This document shows positions 37,265-47,473 of a stretch of 64,000 nucleotides of DNA, in pieces (position 1 is the stretch's first letter; the number at the start of each line of letters is the position of its first letter). The position numbers and the translations under genes are program-made. The DNA lies in contig NZ_JOJP01000001.1 of NCBI RefSeq assembly GCF_000710775.1, positions 3,818,780 to 3,882,779 on the forward strand. Reading direction: 5' to 3'. The stretch comes from Endozoicomonas elysicola. Its GTDB lineage: Bacteria; Pseudomonadota; Gammaproteobacteria; Pseudomonadales; Endozoicomonadaceae. Under the pieces are notes generated by a model. The model was not told the DNA's origin. It was given only the letters and a program-made list of their open reading frames with translations, and searched no databases.

Positions 37265-37771
37265 TTGGGCATTCCTACACTGTATATTTTTTCTGGCCTA
37301 CCTGCTTCAGGAAAATCAACGTTAGCTCAATTACTCTCAAGACACCTGAGAGCAATGTACGTTCGCATTGATACTATTGAGCAAGGACTTAGAGACCTTT
37401 GCAGCCTTAAGGTTGAAGGTGAAGGCTATCGTCTGAGCTATCGAATAGTTCAAGACAACCTGAAACTAGGAATCAGCGTCGTATCAGACTCCTGTAATCC
37501 CATTAAATTAACACGGGATGAATGGCAGGAAACTGCAATCCAAACTACCGCCAACTTTATAAATATTGAGATTCACTGTTCTGACACAGTTGCGCACCAG
37601 CAACGAGCCAAGAGCCGCAGCTGTTCAGTCACTAACCTGAAGCTACCCGACTGGAATTCTATACAACACCGACAATATGCCCCTTGGGATCGAGAGGTAA
37701 TCCGGATTGATACTGCCAACAAATCCATTGAGCAGTCTTTTTCAGAACTGATTGAAAAACTGGCCCTCTAA
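37265..37771 (+). CDS. AAA_33-type P-loop kinase, predicted
   Basis: A small P-loop protein with Walker A SGLPASGKST right at the N-terminus, VRIDTIEQGLRDL, the Walker B-like VVSDSCNP, and a RAKSR lid-like region. This resembles the zeta-toxin/AAA_33 predicted nucleoside or antibiotic kinases. The TTG at 37265 is chosen because GGAGG lies four bases upstream and members start just before the Walker A strand; an upstream TTG at 37226 lacks such a signal. About 168 residues. Substrate unknown. Confidence 0.85.
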   Translation: MGIPTLYIFSGLPASGKSTLAQLLSRHLRAMYVRIDTIEQGLRDLCSLKVEGEGYRLSYRIVQDNLKLGISVVSDSCNPIKLTRDEWQETAIQTTANFINIEIHCSDTVAHQQRAKSRSCSVTNLKLPDWNSIQHRQYAPWDREVIRIDTANKSIEQSFSELIEKLAL

Positions 37772-37792
37772 AACAGGCTGGTTGCTCTCCAC

Positions 37793-39262
37793 TCAGGCAG
37801 ACGCTCTGGTAAGCTGCCTGATATTAAATAACGCGTATAAAGCGCCGCCAATCAGGGACCCACAGAACCAGCCATAATGGTAAAACCACGCCAATGATCC
37901 GGTCATCATGGCGAACACACTTAAACTACCGGGAACCAGAAAAGCGGCCATACCTGCCATATTCACTTTTGGGTAAACCCCATCAGGTAGGTAAAGATCT
38001 TCAACACTGAGCACCTGTCGTCTTACGAAGAAATAATCCACAACCATAATTCCAGCAATGGGTCCCAGCAGGCTGGAGTAACTCAGGAGCCAGCCACTGT
38101 ACATCGCCTCAATTGAAATATCCGAATCCAGCCACCCGACTTTCTTTAAGAGCTCAAACCCCATCAGCAACAGGCCAATAAAACCAGTCAGAATAACACC
38201 ACGAGTGTGATTAATATGCCTGGGTGACAGGTTTTGAAAGTCATTGGTAGGGGAAACGATATTGGCTGCGGTATTGGTGGACAATGTAGCGATAATGATC
38301 AATACCATCGCCATTGCCTTCCACGTGGTGTTATCTATCATCCCAATAAGATGCACCGGATCAGAGATCGTATGACCAAACAGTGAGGGAGTCGCTGCAG
38401 TCATTACTACACCCAGAGCGGAAAAAAAGAACATGGTCAGGGGCAAACCTAGTACCTGTCCTTTAATCTGATCTTTCTGGGAACGGGCATAACGACTGAA
38501 ATCAGGAATATTCAACGACAGCGTTGCCCAAAAACCAACCATCGCCGTAAGCCCACCAAAAAAATAGCTCCACAATGACGTATCCGCTGGACGATTTGCC
38601 GGCTCGTTCACCAGGGCAACAATATCCACCCTGGGGACAATCCACATCATTAGCCCTACTGATACCACCAGCAATAGCGGAGCAGAAAAAGCTTCCATTT
38701 TTTTTACAGAATCAGCTCCCCGGATCACCACCACTAGATTCAGAAGCATAAAAATAAAAAAGCCAATGACCTCACCGGTTTCTCCCAGGTTGGCCCAATC
38801 GCTGGAAAACGATGAAAACAGTAGATGAACAGCAATCCCACCAAATAGGGTCTGCACCCCAAACCAGCCACAGGCAACCGTAGCCCTGATCATACAGGGC
38901 AGATTTGAACCAATAGTGCCAAAACTGGAACGTAAAACCACCGGAAACGGAATACCGTATTTGGTTCCCGGAAATGCATTCAGACAAAGAGGAATCAACA
39001 CAATGGTATTAGCAAGTAGAATGGTGATCAGTGCTTCAATAACGGAAAGGCCAAAAAAAGCAGTAAGAACACCGCCCAAGGTATAGGTTGGTACACATAT
39101 GGCCATACCTACCCACAGGGCAGCGATATCACCCGATGTCCAGTTTCTCTCCTTTATCCGGGTTGGTGCGATGCTGTTATTAAATAACCTGCTGTCTTGC
39201 AGATGACTACCAATCTCCAGTTCATACAAACTGTCTTCTACTGCCTGTGATTGTTCAGCCAT
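37793..39262 (-). CDS. NCS1 family nucleobase/hydantoin:cation symporter
   Basis: A 489-residue inner-membrane transporter with 12 predicted helices. The NCS1 hallmarks are the N-terminal IAPTRIKERNWTSGDIAALW, GIPFPVVLRSSFG, TVACGWFGVQTLFGG and PDFSRYAR in the middle. It is the last gene of the operon with dihydropyrimidinase and beta-ureidopropionase (eight bases after hydA), so uracil, dihydropyrimidine, hydantoin or allantoin uptake is expected. No clear Shine-Dalgarno; translation is probably coupled. Confidence 0.94.
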   Translation of the reverse strand: MAEQSQAVEDSLYELEIGSHLQDSRLFNNSIAPTRIKERNWTSGDIAALWVGMAICVPTYTLGGVLTAFFGLSVIEALITILLANTIVLIPLCLNAFPGTKYGIPFPVVLRSSFGTIGSNLPCMIRATVACGWFGVQTLFGGIAVHLLFSSFSSDWANLGETGEVIGFFIFMLLNLVVVIRGADSVKKMEAFSAPLLLVVSVGLMMWIVPRVDIVALVNEPANRPADTSLWSYFFGGLTAMVGFWATLSLNIPDFSRYARSQKDQIKGQVLGLPLTMFFFSALGVVMTAATPSLFGHTISDPVHLIGMIDNTTWKAMAMVLIIIATLSTNTAANIVSPTNDFQNLSPRHINHTRGVILTGFIGLLLMGFELLKKVGWLDSDISIEAMYSGWLLSYSSLLGPIAGIMVVDYFFVRRQVLSVEDLYLPDGVYPKVNMAGMAAFLVPGSLSVFAMMTGSLAWFYHYGWFCGSLIGGALYALFNIRQLTRASA

Positions 39263-39270
39263 TATACAAG

Positions 39271-40725
<1,455 letters not shown>

Positions 40726-40763
40726 TCAGAAAAAGTGAAGTTAATATATAGTCAGCCTGATGC

Positions 40764-41666
40764 TTATTCGCTCTGTGTAAGCTTGCTATATAGATCAGGA
40801 CGACGATCACGGAAGAACTGCCAACTGTCCCTTGCTTCCTGAGTCAGGGACAAGTCTAGATCATGCACCAGTAACTCATCATGCCCTTCGCTCGCTTGAA
40901 CAGTAATCTGCCCCCAGGGGTTCACAAAGTAAGAAGAGCCATAGAATGTTCCGATATTCCAGGGGGCTTCGGTTCCCACCCGATTGATAGCAGCAATCCA
41001 CACCCCATTGGCGGCAGCACTGGCTGGCTGCTCTAATTCCCAGAGATATTGAGACAAACCTGCCACGGTGGCAGAGGGATTAAAAATGATTTCAGCGCCG
41101 TTCAAAGCCAACGCTCGCCAGCCCTCAGGAAAGTGCCGGTCATAACAGATATATACACCGACTTTGGCATACCGGGTTTGGAAAACCGGCCAGTTGGAAG
41201 AGCCCGGCTTGAAGAAAAACTTTTCCCAGAAGCCGGCAACCTGAGGAATATGAGTCTTCCGGTACTTTCCCAGATAACTTCCGTCGGCATCAATAACGAC
41301 AGCCGTATTGTAATAAACCCCTGCCATCGTCTGTTCATAGACAGGGGCTATGATCACCATCCGATACTTTTCTGCCAGTTCCTGTATTTTTCGGGTAGTG
41401 AAGCCTTCGGGGATTCTTTCTGCAGCCTGATACCAGCGCTTGTCCTGACTTGGACAAAAATACGGCAGAGTAAATACTTCCTGAAAACAAAGTATCTGAA
41501 CACCCTGCTCCGCAGCCCGTTCTATAAGTGGAAGATGGGCCTCCAGCATTTTATCTCTGATCTGCTCAACAGGTTCACTGGTATCTGCTTTCAGGCTCAA
41601 CTGGATAAGCCCGGTTCGAACTTCATTTTCTGCCAACTCTCGCTTATAAGGCAAAACGCTATCCAC
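40764..41666 (-). CDS. Beta-ureidopropionase / N-carbamoyl-beta-alanine amidohydrolase
   Basis: A nitrilase-superfamily enzyme of 300 residues that hydrolyses N-carbamoyl-beta-alanine to beta-alanine, CO2 and ammonia. The catalytic triad is visible: Glu in FQEVF, Lys in KYRKTHIP and Cys in YICYDRHFPEG; NPSATVAGLS and RVGTEAPWNIG are typical of the beta-ureidopropionase branch. The start is a GTG at 41666 with AGGTG upstream. First gene of the three-gene operon, 50 bases before hydA. Confidence 0.93.
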   Translation of the reverse strand: MDSVLPYKRELAENEVRTGLIQLSLKADTSEPVEQIRDKMLEAHLPLIERAAEQGVQILCFQEVFTLPYFCPSQDKRWYQAAERIPEGFTTRKIQELAEKYRMVIIAPVYEQTMAGVYYNTAVVIDADGSYLGKYRKTHIPQVAGFWEKFFFKPGSSNWPVFQTRYAKVGVYICYDRHFPEGWRALALNGAEIIFNPSATVAGLSQYLWELEQPASAAANGVWIAAINRVGTEAPWNIGTFYGSSYFVNPWGQITVQASEGHDELLVHDLDLSLTQEARDSWQFFRDRRPDLYSKLTQSE

Positions 41667-42067
41667 CGGTACAACACCTGGAAGCTATGTTTCGGGAACA
41701 AGGAAAGGCTCACCAAAGGTCGATGAGTCACGACCACTACAAGCCTCAATTAAAAAGCAGTAAAAGCCAGACCAAGCGTAATACCGTGTACAGCTATGTA
41801 ACCGCGCAATAATTAATAGATCATCTGCTTTTACATGCAAGTAGTTACCCGAAATCATGAGTACTAAATATATAACTATTGATTCCTACTTATGCAGCCA
41901 TACCTGCAGGATCCATCAGTTGTTTTGTCATGTTTATCTTTTTCTTTCTTTTCTGTTAACAACATGAATCATCTAAGGCAATATTGCATAACAGCTATGC
42001 GCTGTACTGTCTGGCCTTCATCACTTCACTAGATTGTCACCACTATGCTGTTTTGACTAAAAGGTAA
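41667..42067. other. Divergent intergenic region upstream of the pyrimidine operon
   Basis: About 400 bases of AT-rich sequence containing the divergent promoters of the ureidopropionase operon and the small membrane protein. No ORF, hairpin or regulator gene was identified in it. Confidence 0.5.
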
Positions 42068-42397
42068 ATGACCAACATGTTGCCAGCACTGTTTTTGACA
42101 CTTCTGACCATAAGTATTATTTACCTGACCCGGAAGGCGAAGGAGCTTTTCGCCTATATGGAAATACATCACCACACCCTTTGGGTTCGCATGGGTTCAC
42201 CTAGCCGTTTACCCGGTATGGTCGCCGGCACAAAAGAACCCGCCTTTATTTTTCTGTTTGAAGGTGGATATCGAGATATATCCGATCGTCAATTAAGGGC
42301 TATGTGCAGAAGTATTAACCGATCATCAAAAGCCTTTGCAGCCTTACATAGCATTATATTTACAGTACTTATCACTGTCGCAGCTACGAATAATTAA
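42068..42397 (+). CDS. Small two-TM membrane protein (UspB-like layout)
   Basis: A 109-residue protein with an N-terminal helix (LPALFLTLLTISIIYLT) and a C-terminal helix (ALHSIIFTVLITVAAT). Between them is a soluble loop with GYRDISDRQLRAMCRSINR. Size and TM-loop-TM layout with a YRD...D..L...C pattern resemble universal stress protein B, but the match is by eye and weak. AAAGG sits four bases before the ATG. Monocistronic. Confidence 0.6.
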   Translation: MTNMLPALFLTLLTISIIYLTRKAKELFAYMEIHHHTLWVRMGSPSRLPGMVAGTKEPAFIFLFEGGYRDISDRQLRAMCRSINRSSKAFAALHSIIFTVLITVAATNN

Positions 42398-42479
42398 CCT
42401 GAAGCACATAGAATCGGGAATAGGGTACTGGTTTAACCAATACCTTTATTCACCGTAAATATAATTACTTCTTGGACAC

Positions 42480-43166
42480 TCAGCCCTCAGCCACAACTAC
42501 CAGACTGACACCTCCAGTCGTGTTCACCTGAAGGTTGTGACCTCGAACAAGATCTCCATCCTTTACTGTAACCGTTTCATCCCTGTCACTAACAAGACTT
42601 TCACCGGCAAAAACATACACCAATGCTTCCTTCGGTAGTTCAGTGGTATCACCGGCATTCAGATGAACAATATCGATTGTAGTGTGGCTGTCGAAGGTTT
42701 CACTCTCACCTTGACGACCACCATAAATACGCGTGGTTTTGCCTGATTCAGGGCTGTAGTATTTATAACCCGCAGGCTGCCCTGCCTGCTCCGGTAGAAC
42801 CCAGAGTTGCAACATACGGTTATGGATGTCATCAGGGTTAACTTCGTTATGGCTGAACCCTTCACCACCAGCACGCTGAACCTGTACATCCCCCTCTTCG
42901 AGGCTTTTTCCGTGCTCCAGAGAGCCTTCATGAGCAACCCGCCCCTCTACCATCACTGAGATCACATCAATCTCACTGTGGGGGTGCATATGGGTCTCCC
43001 CTCTTGGATTGAACCGTGCATCTGCCAGGTAAACAAAATTACCTATCCCTTCAGAAGCTTCCGGTGATTTATGACCACCAAATACGCGGGAGTCAGTCAC
43101 AATTCGATACTCACGCAGACCGGCAAATCCACCCAGTGTCAAGGATTCTCTTGAAAGCTGATACAT
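42480..43166 (-). CDS. Pirin family protein (YhhW-like quercetinase type)
   Basis: A bicupin protein of 228 residues with the pirin metal site HMHPHSEIDVISVM-like block (HPHSEID), GDVQVQRAGGEGFSHNE and the C-terminal cupin with ALVYVFAGES. The bacterial YhhW group has iron-dependent quercetin 2,3-dioxygenase activity in vitro. It is divergent from the LysR gene at 43279, a pairing seen often, so that LysR is its probable regulator. Confidence 0.93.
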   Translation of the reverse strand: MYQLSRESLTLGGFAGLREYRIVTDSRVFGGHKSPEASEGIGNFVYLADARFNPRGETHMHPHSEIDVISVMVEGRVAHEGSLEHGKSLEEGDVQVQRAGGEGFSHNEVNPDDIHNRMLQLWVLPEQAGQPAGYKYYSPESGKTTRIYGGRQGESETFDSHTTIDIVHLNAGDTTELPKEALVYVFAGESLVSDRDETVTVKDGDLVRGHNLQVNTTGGVSLVVVAEG

Positions 43167-43278
43167 GGCTATCTCCTGTTATTGATCATTATGATTACAG
43201 AATAGGCCTGCACCATTGTTTGATAAATACCAGAAAATGGATAACATTATTACAATTCTAACAACAATAACGTTCCTT

Positions 43279-44214
43279 ATGATGCCTATTAGCAACACAG
43301 ATATTAACGATATGCTGGCCTTTCTGACCGTGGTGGAAGCAGGCAGCTTTACCCTGGCCGCCGATCGAATCGGTATTCCCAAGGCCAATATCAGCCGTAA
43401 GGTTTCCAGGTTGGAAGAGCGATTGGGTGTACGTTTGCTGGAACGTACCACCCGAACCCAGCATTTGACTGAAGCCGGCAAACGTTACCTGACCCACTGC
43501 AAACGAATTCAGGAAGAGGTAGATCTTGCCGAAGCGGCTGTATCAGAGGTACTGAATAGCCACCGTGGCCGCCTGCGTATCGGTACATCGGTATCCATCG
43601 GTCAGCAGATACTCCAACCTGATCTACCCCGCTTTCTCCATCAATACCCCGAGCTGGAAATGCAGCTGAACCTGGTCAACCGTCGTGTGGATTTGATTGA
43701 AGAAGGTTTCGATATGCTGATCCGGGTGGGCAAGCTGAACGACTCCCGTCTGATTGCCAGACGCCTTGGCACAGCGCAGCGCAAACTGTTTGCCAGCCCG
43801 GAGTATTTTAATCACCGCTCCACCCCCCAAACCATTGATGAGCTGTGTGGTGAAACAGGCAAGGAGCCAGGTGCCTGCGATATACTGGTAATGGGTAGCG
43901 TCCATGGCGAACACTCTATAGAACTGGCCAATGGCAGGAAACGAAAACAACTGACCCTACAACCAAGGCTGTTGGCGGATGATTTTGCTATGATCAAACA
44001 GGGAGTTCTGGATGGTCTGGGGGTTGCCATATTCCCGGAATATATGTGTATACAGGAAGTCGCCGAAGGACGGTTAATTCCCGTGTTATCCAACTGGGGA
44101 ATGGAGCCCGTGGATATCTTTGCCCTGTACCCACAACACAGGGTAAAAATCCCCAAGGTTAAGGCATTTCTGGAGTTTGTGGTTGAGCTATTTACTCAGC
44201 GGCTCTCAGTGTAA
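43279..44214 (+). CDS. LysR-family transcriptional regulator
   Basis: The N-terminal winged HTH is clear: DMLAFLTVVEAGSFTLAADR, IPKANISRKVSRLEERLGV, LLERTTRTQHLTEAG. It is followed by the periplasmic-binding-like effector domain LRIGTSVSIGQQ to the end. The annotated start at 43279 (MMPISNTDIND) is preferred because a longer frame from 43216 adds a hydrophobic leader not typical of the family; no strong Shine-Dalgarno distinguishes the Met codons at 43279 and 43282. Divergent from the pirin gene, its likely target. Confidence 0.92.
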   Translation: MMPISNTDINDMLAFLTVVEAGSFTLAADRIGIPKANISRKVSRLEERLGVRLLERTTRTQHLTEAGKRYLTHCKRIQEEVDLAEAAVSEVLNSHRGRLRIGTSVSIGQQILQPDLPRFLHQYPELEMQLNLVNRRVDLIEEGFDMLIRVGKLNDSRLIARRLGTAQRKLFASPEYFNHRSTPQTIDELCGETGKEPGACDILVMGSVHGEHSIELANGRKRKQLTLQPRLLADDFAMIKQGVLDGLGVAIFPEYMCIQEVAEGRLIPVLSNWGMEPVDIFALYPQHRVKIPKVKAFLEFVVELFTQRLSV

Positions 44215-44302
44215 AAATACTACCTGACGTGATTTTCGTATAAATAGCCGTGTTTATCTGATATCTGAAAACTATGGAAGACCACTCTCACCAGGAGTCC
44301 AG

Positions 44303-44791
44303 ATTGAAAAAATCGTAATTTTTGGCAATTCCGGCTCAGGAAAATCCACGCTGGCAAAGACATTGTGCAGGTCAGAGAGTCTGCAGCACCTTGACCTGGA
44401 CTCTCTGGCCTGGAAAGCGGTATCACCACCCGAGAGAAAGTCGATAGCAGAATCCAGGCAGGAAATTGAGGCATTTGTCAGCCTGAATAAAAGCTGGGTA
44501 ATAGAAGGCTGTTACTCTGATCTACTGGCACTCGTTATGCCCTTTTCAAGCGAAATTATTTTTTTAGATCTGCCAGTGGAAGCTTGCATTGCCAACGCCA
44601 GAAAGCGCACATGGGAACCGCATAAATACGAGTCAAAAGAGGCACAGGATGCAAACCTGAATATGCTGGTTGACTGGATCGCTCAGTACCCACACCGAAG
44701 CGACACATTCTCCAGATCTTCACATGAAGCATTATTTAATGGCTACAGCGGCAGGAAAAGAATTTTCAAGAAAAATAACCAGCAGGAATAA
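44303..44791 (+). CDS. Adenylate kinase-like P-loop protein with apparent ATT start
   Basis: Translating from 44303 gives EKIVIFGNSGSGKSTLAKTL, a Walker A exactly as in small adenylate-kinase-like (FlaR/topology-modulation) proteins, followed by HLDLDSLAW, WVIEGCYSDLL, IIFLDLP and RKR lid residues; about 162 residues in all. No ATG, GTG or TTG occurs in this frame before the Walker A. The codon at 44303 is ATT with AGGAG five bases upstream, matching where family members begin (MEKIVIFGN). A start at the TTG at 44363 would delete the P-loop. Rare ATT initiation or a point change from ATG are the likely explanations. Confidence 0.75.
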   Translation: MEKIVIFGNSGSGKSTLAKTLCRSESLQHLDLDSLAWKAVSPPERKSIAESRQEIEAFVSLNKSWVIEGCYSDLLALVMPFSSEIIFLDLPVEACIANARKRTWEPHKYESKEAQDANLNMLVDWIAQYPHRSDTFSRSSHEALFNGYSGRKRIFKKNNQQE

Positions 44792-44812
44792 TATGTAAAA
44801 CTGAATGTTCTG

Positions 44813-44836
44813 GCTGCAGCATAAAACTGCTGCAGC
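44813..44836 (+). terminator. Hairpin after the P-loop gene
   Basis: GCTGCAG (44813-44819) pairs with CTGCAGC (44830-44836), loop ten bases; a T5 run occurs about 18 bases later. Likely transcript end. Confidence 0.5.
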
Positions 44837-45079
44837 TTAACCATTACTCAGTTTTTATTCATGAAATTTAATCGCCGATTCGATCAATTTGATAGTGTCG
44901 ATCAACAATGTACGTACTATCCAAAATATCATTACGGTACTTAAATTGAGGCTTTCTGATTTTCTTCAATAAGTCTTACTGATTGCTTAAGAAATAAACG
45001 ACATCTCATTTTAATCGTATTTTTTACATTCGAACATTACTTTCATGGTATTCACTAAAACAATTATTCTGTCAATATC

Positions 45080-45319
45080 TTATGCATTTACGCTGCGAAA
45101 TACATTCCAGATTTTCACAGTGTGCAAAGGGGCATACTGATTATCCATTATCTGATTCAATGTTTGCGACTCATGCGTACTGATTTCCTTTCCACACTCA
45201 CCAGAACATTTGGCGACCAGTGCCGGACGTGATTTTCCAGCGTGAATCATCACAAGTTCCTGATTGTGCGTCATCTTCCCACAACAGCTGCAGGGGCGTT
45301 CAATAGTTGATTCAAACAT
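45080..45319 (-). CDS. Small Cys-rich protein, possible zinc ribbon (79 aa)
   Basis: The sequence holds CSCCGK near residue 10 and CSGECGK near residue 38, spaced like a zinc knuckle pair. The rest is hydrophilic with no membrane segment. AGGAA lies seven bases before the ATG (45319), supporting translation. Flanked by AT-rich sequence with no cotranscribed partner. Family not recognised. Confidence 0.6.
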   Translation of the reverse strand: MFESTIERPCSCCGKMTHNQELVMIHAGKSRPALVAKCSGECGKEISTHESQTLNQIMDNQYAPLHTVKIWNVFRSVNA

Positions 45320-45979
45320 TAATTATTCCTGATTTTTTAGTAAGTTATTATCAAGCACCCAGGGACATTAATTTATATAACCGGGTATGGGTTTTAAATC
45401 CAGCGTCAGGGTAAAATCGTTATTTTTGATTTTCTACAGGACGATCATCTGGATCTTTGAAGCCAAATGCAAAAAAATGCAACTTCAAAGGTAATTTGAG
45501 AGAATTAATGACGAAGGTTTATCGTCGGAAAGCATCTAATTCTAGACTTTGGAGGAAGGTTACTCGCTATAGGCTACTGCCCACTGCTTTCTATTCTTTA
45601 AATCCCCATCACCATGGGTAGTTCTACTACTCTCTTGATTAACGAATACTACTCCCTTTTTACAGACAGAGATAGCCTTTTCACAAATTATTTCATACCT
45701 ATACACAAAGAATTTGGAGTTGCTATGCAGCGGCCAGGGAGTGAAGTCTGAAAGCTTAGATATACCAAGTGACCGGGCCCAGGCTGGCGCACTAGTGAGC
45801 GAGCGCAGCCAACAAAGTAGCAAATTCAACGGCAACGGGTATATTCAAACCCTGAGATCAACCCGCTCATATCAAACACCACATTTTACTGCGGCTCAAC
45901 CCGATTGTCTGCACCCTACCCTGCCGTTATACTGCCCATCCTCTTATTGAACACTGGGCGGTCACACCGCCAATATCAC
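45320..45979. other. Long non-coding stretch upstream of rluB
   Basis: About 660 bases. The left half is AT-rich. From about 45720 it becomes GC-rich and contains an imperfect inverted GC block (GGCTGGCGC at about 45781 and GCGCAGCC at about 45804). Short ORFs on both strands have unusual compositions and no signals, so it may be a decayed mobile or dispersed repeat. It also contains the rluB promoter. Confidence 0.45.
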
Positions 45980-46861
45980 ATGACTACTGAAGACACACTC
46001 CCTCCGCAGGGCGAAAAACTGCAAAAGATCCTGGCGGGTGCTGGCCTTGGCTCGCGCCGTGAGATGGAGCGCTGGATTTCCGAAGGCCGGGTTTTGGTCA
46101 ATGGCGAAAAAGCAACCCTGGGCGATCGTGCCTCCCGTTTTGATACCGTCACCGTCGATGGTCGACCCGTAAAACTGGATGCCTATGCTGCCGGTATTCG
46201 TCGGGTTATCGCCTATAACAAGCCTGAAGGTGAAATCTGCACTCGTTCAGATAAAGAAGGCCGTCCAACCGTTTTTGATAAACTGCCGAAGCTGAAAGGC
46301 GAGCGCTGGATATCCATTGGTCGACTCGACCTGAATACTTCCGGCTTATTGATGTTTACCAATGATGGTGAGCTGGCCAGCCGTTTGATGCACCCCTCCA
46401 ACACCGTTGAGCGGGAGTACGCTGTACGAGTCATGGGTGCTGTTACCCCCCAAAAAGTAAAGAACCTGTTTGAAGGCGTAGAACTGGAAGACGGTATGGC
46501 ACGCTTTACTGATATCGTTGATTCGGGTGGTACCGGCATCAACCACTGGTTCCATGTCTGTATTCTGGAAGGGCGCAACCGGGAAGTTCGTCGTCTGTGG
46601 GAATCTCAGGATCTGAAAGTCAGCCGGTTGAAGCGGGTTCGCTTTGGCAGCATGATCATTCCTGACCACCTTCGCCAAGGGCAGTTTCAGGAGCTGGACA
46701 AGCAGGATATCGATGCTCTTGCTGCACTGGTTGACCTGCCTCCCGCCCCCTCCTTCCACAAAAAGCCTCAGGATCGACTGAAAAAGAACGAAGTACAGGC
46801 CAAGAAAGTGAAAGGCAGCGCCCGACGCTTCAGCCCTCATCCGAAAAAACGTACCCGATAA
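45980..46861 (+). CDS. rluB: 23S rRNA pseudouridine(2605) synthase RluB
   Basis: The 293-residue protein has an N-terminal S4 RNA-binding domain ([31 protein letters not shown]) and the RsuA/RluB catalytic domain. The motif [19 protein letters not shown] contains the catalytic Asp (about residue 117), and [11 protein letters not shown] is also present. The basic C-terminal tail ([19 protein letters not shown]) fits RluB. The ATG at 45980 is preferred over an upstream in-frame start that adds a non-homologous leader. In relatives it follows scpB. Confidence 0.95.
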   Translation: MTTEDTLPPQGEKLQKILAGAGLGSRREMERWISEGRVLVNGEKATLGDRASRFDTVTVDGRPVKLDAYAAGIRRVIAYNKPEGEICTRSDKEGRPTVFDKLPKLKGERWISIGRLDLNTSGLLMFTNDGELASRLMHPSNTVEREYAVRVMGAVTPQKVKNLFEGVELEDGMARFTDIVDSGGTGINHWFHVCILEGRNREVRRLWESQDLKVSRLKRVRFGSMIIPDHLRQGQFQELDKQDIDALAALVDLPPAPSFHKKPQDRLKKNEVQAKKVKGSARRFSPHPKKRTR

Positions 46862-46928
46862 CTGCCGATTAAGCCGGATAAGTCTACACTTGTTCGGCTT
46901 ATTGGACGGATCCGCCTAGACAATAATA

Positions 46929-46944
46929 CTGTATTTATATACAG
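46929..46944 (+). promoter_or_regulatory. LexA (SOS) box upstream of yebG
   Basis: CTGT-N8-ACAG (46929-46944) lies within TACTGTATTTATATACAGTA (46927-46946), differing from the gammaproteobacterial consensus at one central position. It sits 30 bases before the yebG start, where LexA would block transcription. Confidence 0.93.
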
Positions 46945-46973
46945 TAACTAGAACCTAATACAGGAGGAAGCCC

Positions 46974-47267
46974 ATGTCCATTACACCCATGTGGCGAGTT
47001 GACCGGGATGGAAGCATGTTTACTGATAAAAAAGCCGCAGAAGAACACGATCGCATGCTCGAGCTGGCCGACGGTATCACTGGCATGCTGGAAGCTAATT
47101 TCAAGATCGATGAGCAGCTGGCAGAAGAGATTGGCCTGCTGATGTCCAGAAACAAGGACATTCTAGCCAAAGCCTTTAAAGGCAAGCCAGAAGTACTTCA
47201 GGAAATTCAGTCAGGCAGTGAACCAGCTGCTGACAATACCGTGGATATTCGTGAAGCAGTTGCTTGA
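46974..47267 (+). CDS. yebG: SOS-regulated YebG family protein
   Basis: The 97-residue product matches YebG: the FTDKKAAEEHDRMLELAD block, then LMSRNKDILAKAFKG and an acidic C-terminus. YebG is a DNA-damage-inducible protein of unknown mechanism in E. coli. AGGAGG precedes the ATG by seven bases and a near-perfect LexA box lies upstream, which fits SOS control. A short terminator follows. Confidence 0.93.
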   Translation: MSITPMWRVDRDGSMFTDKKAAEEHDRMLELADGITGMLEANFKIDEQLAEEIGLLMSRNKDILAKAFKGKPEVLQEIQSGSEPAADNTVDIREAVA

Positions 47268-47291
47268 CCTGGCTTTTAACCATGGTATTTG

Positions 47292-47317
47292 AAGGCATAA
47301 AGGCACGATGCTTTTTT
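47292..47317 (+). terminator. Terminator of yebG
   Basis: AAGGCAT (47292-47298) pairs with ATGCTTT (47308-47314, one G-U pair), ending in a run of six T (47312-47317). Confidence 0.8.
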
Positions 47318-47473
47318 AATTCAAGTCTGTCCTATCCCTTAGTGCCTTCTTTCTCTACGATTTCAAATCCTCTTATTTACTCTTGGAGGCTCTCACCTCC
47401 TGAAGCCTCTCTGCCCCAACCTCTGTACGCCTATACTTCAATATAAAGTCACTGGGCACTCAGAACCAAGAAG

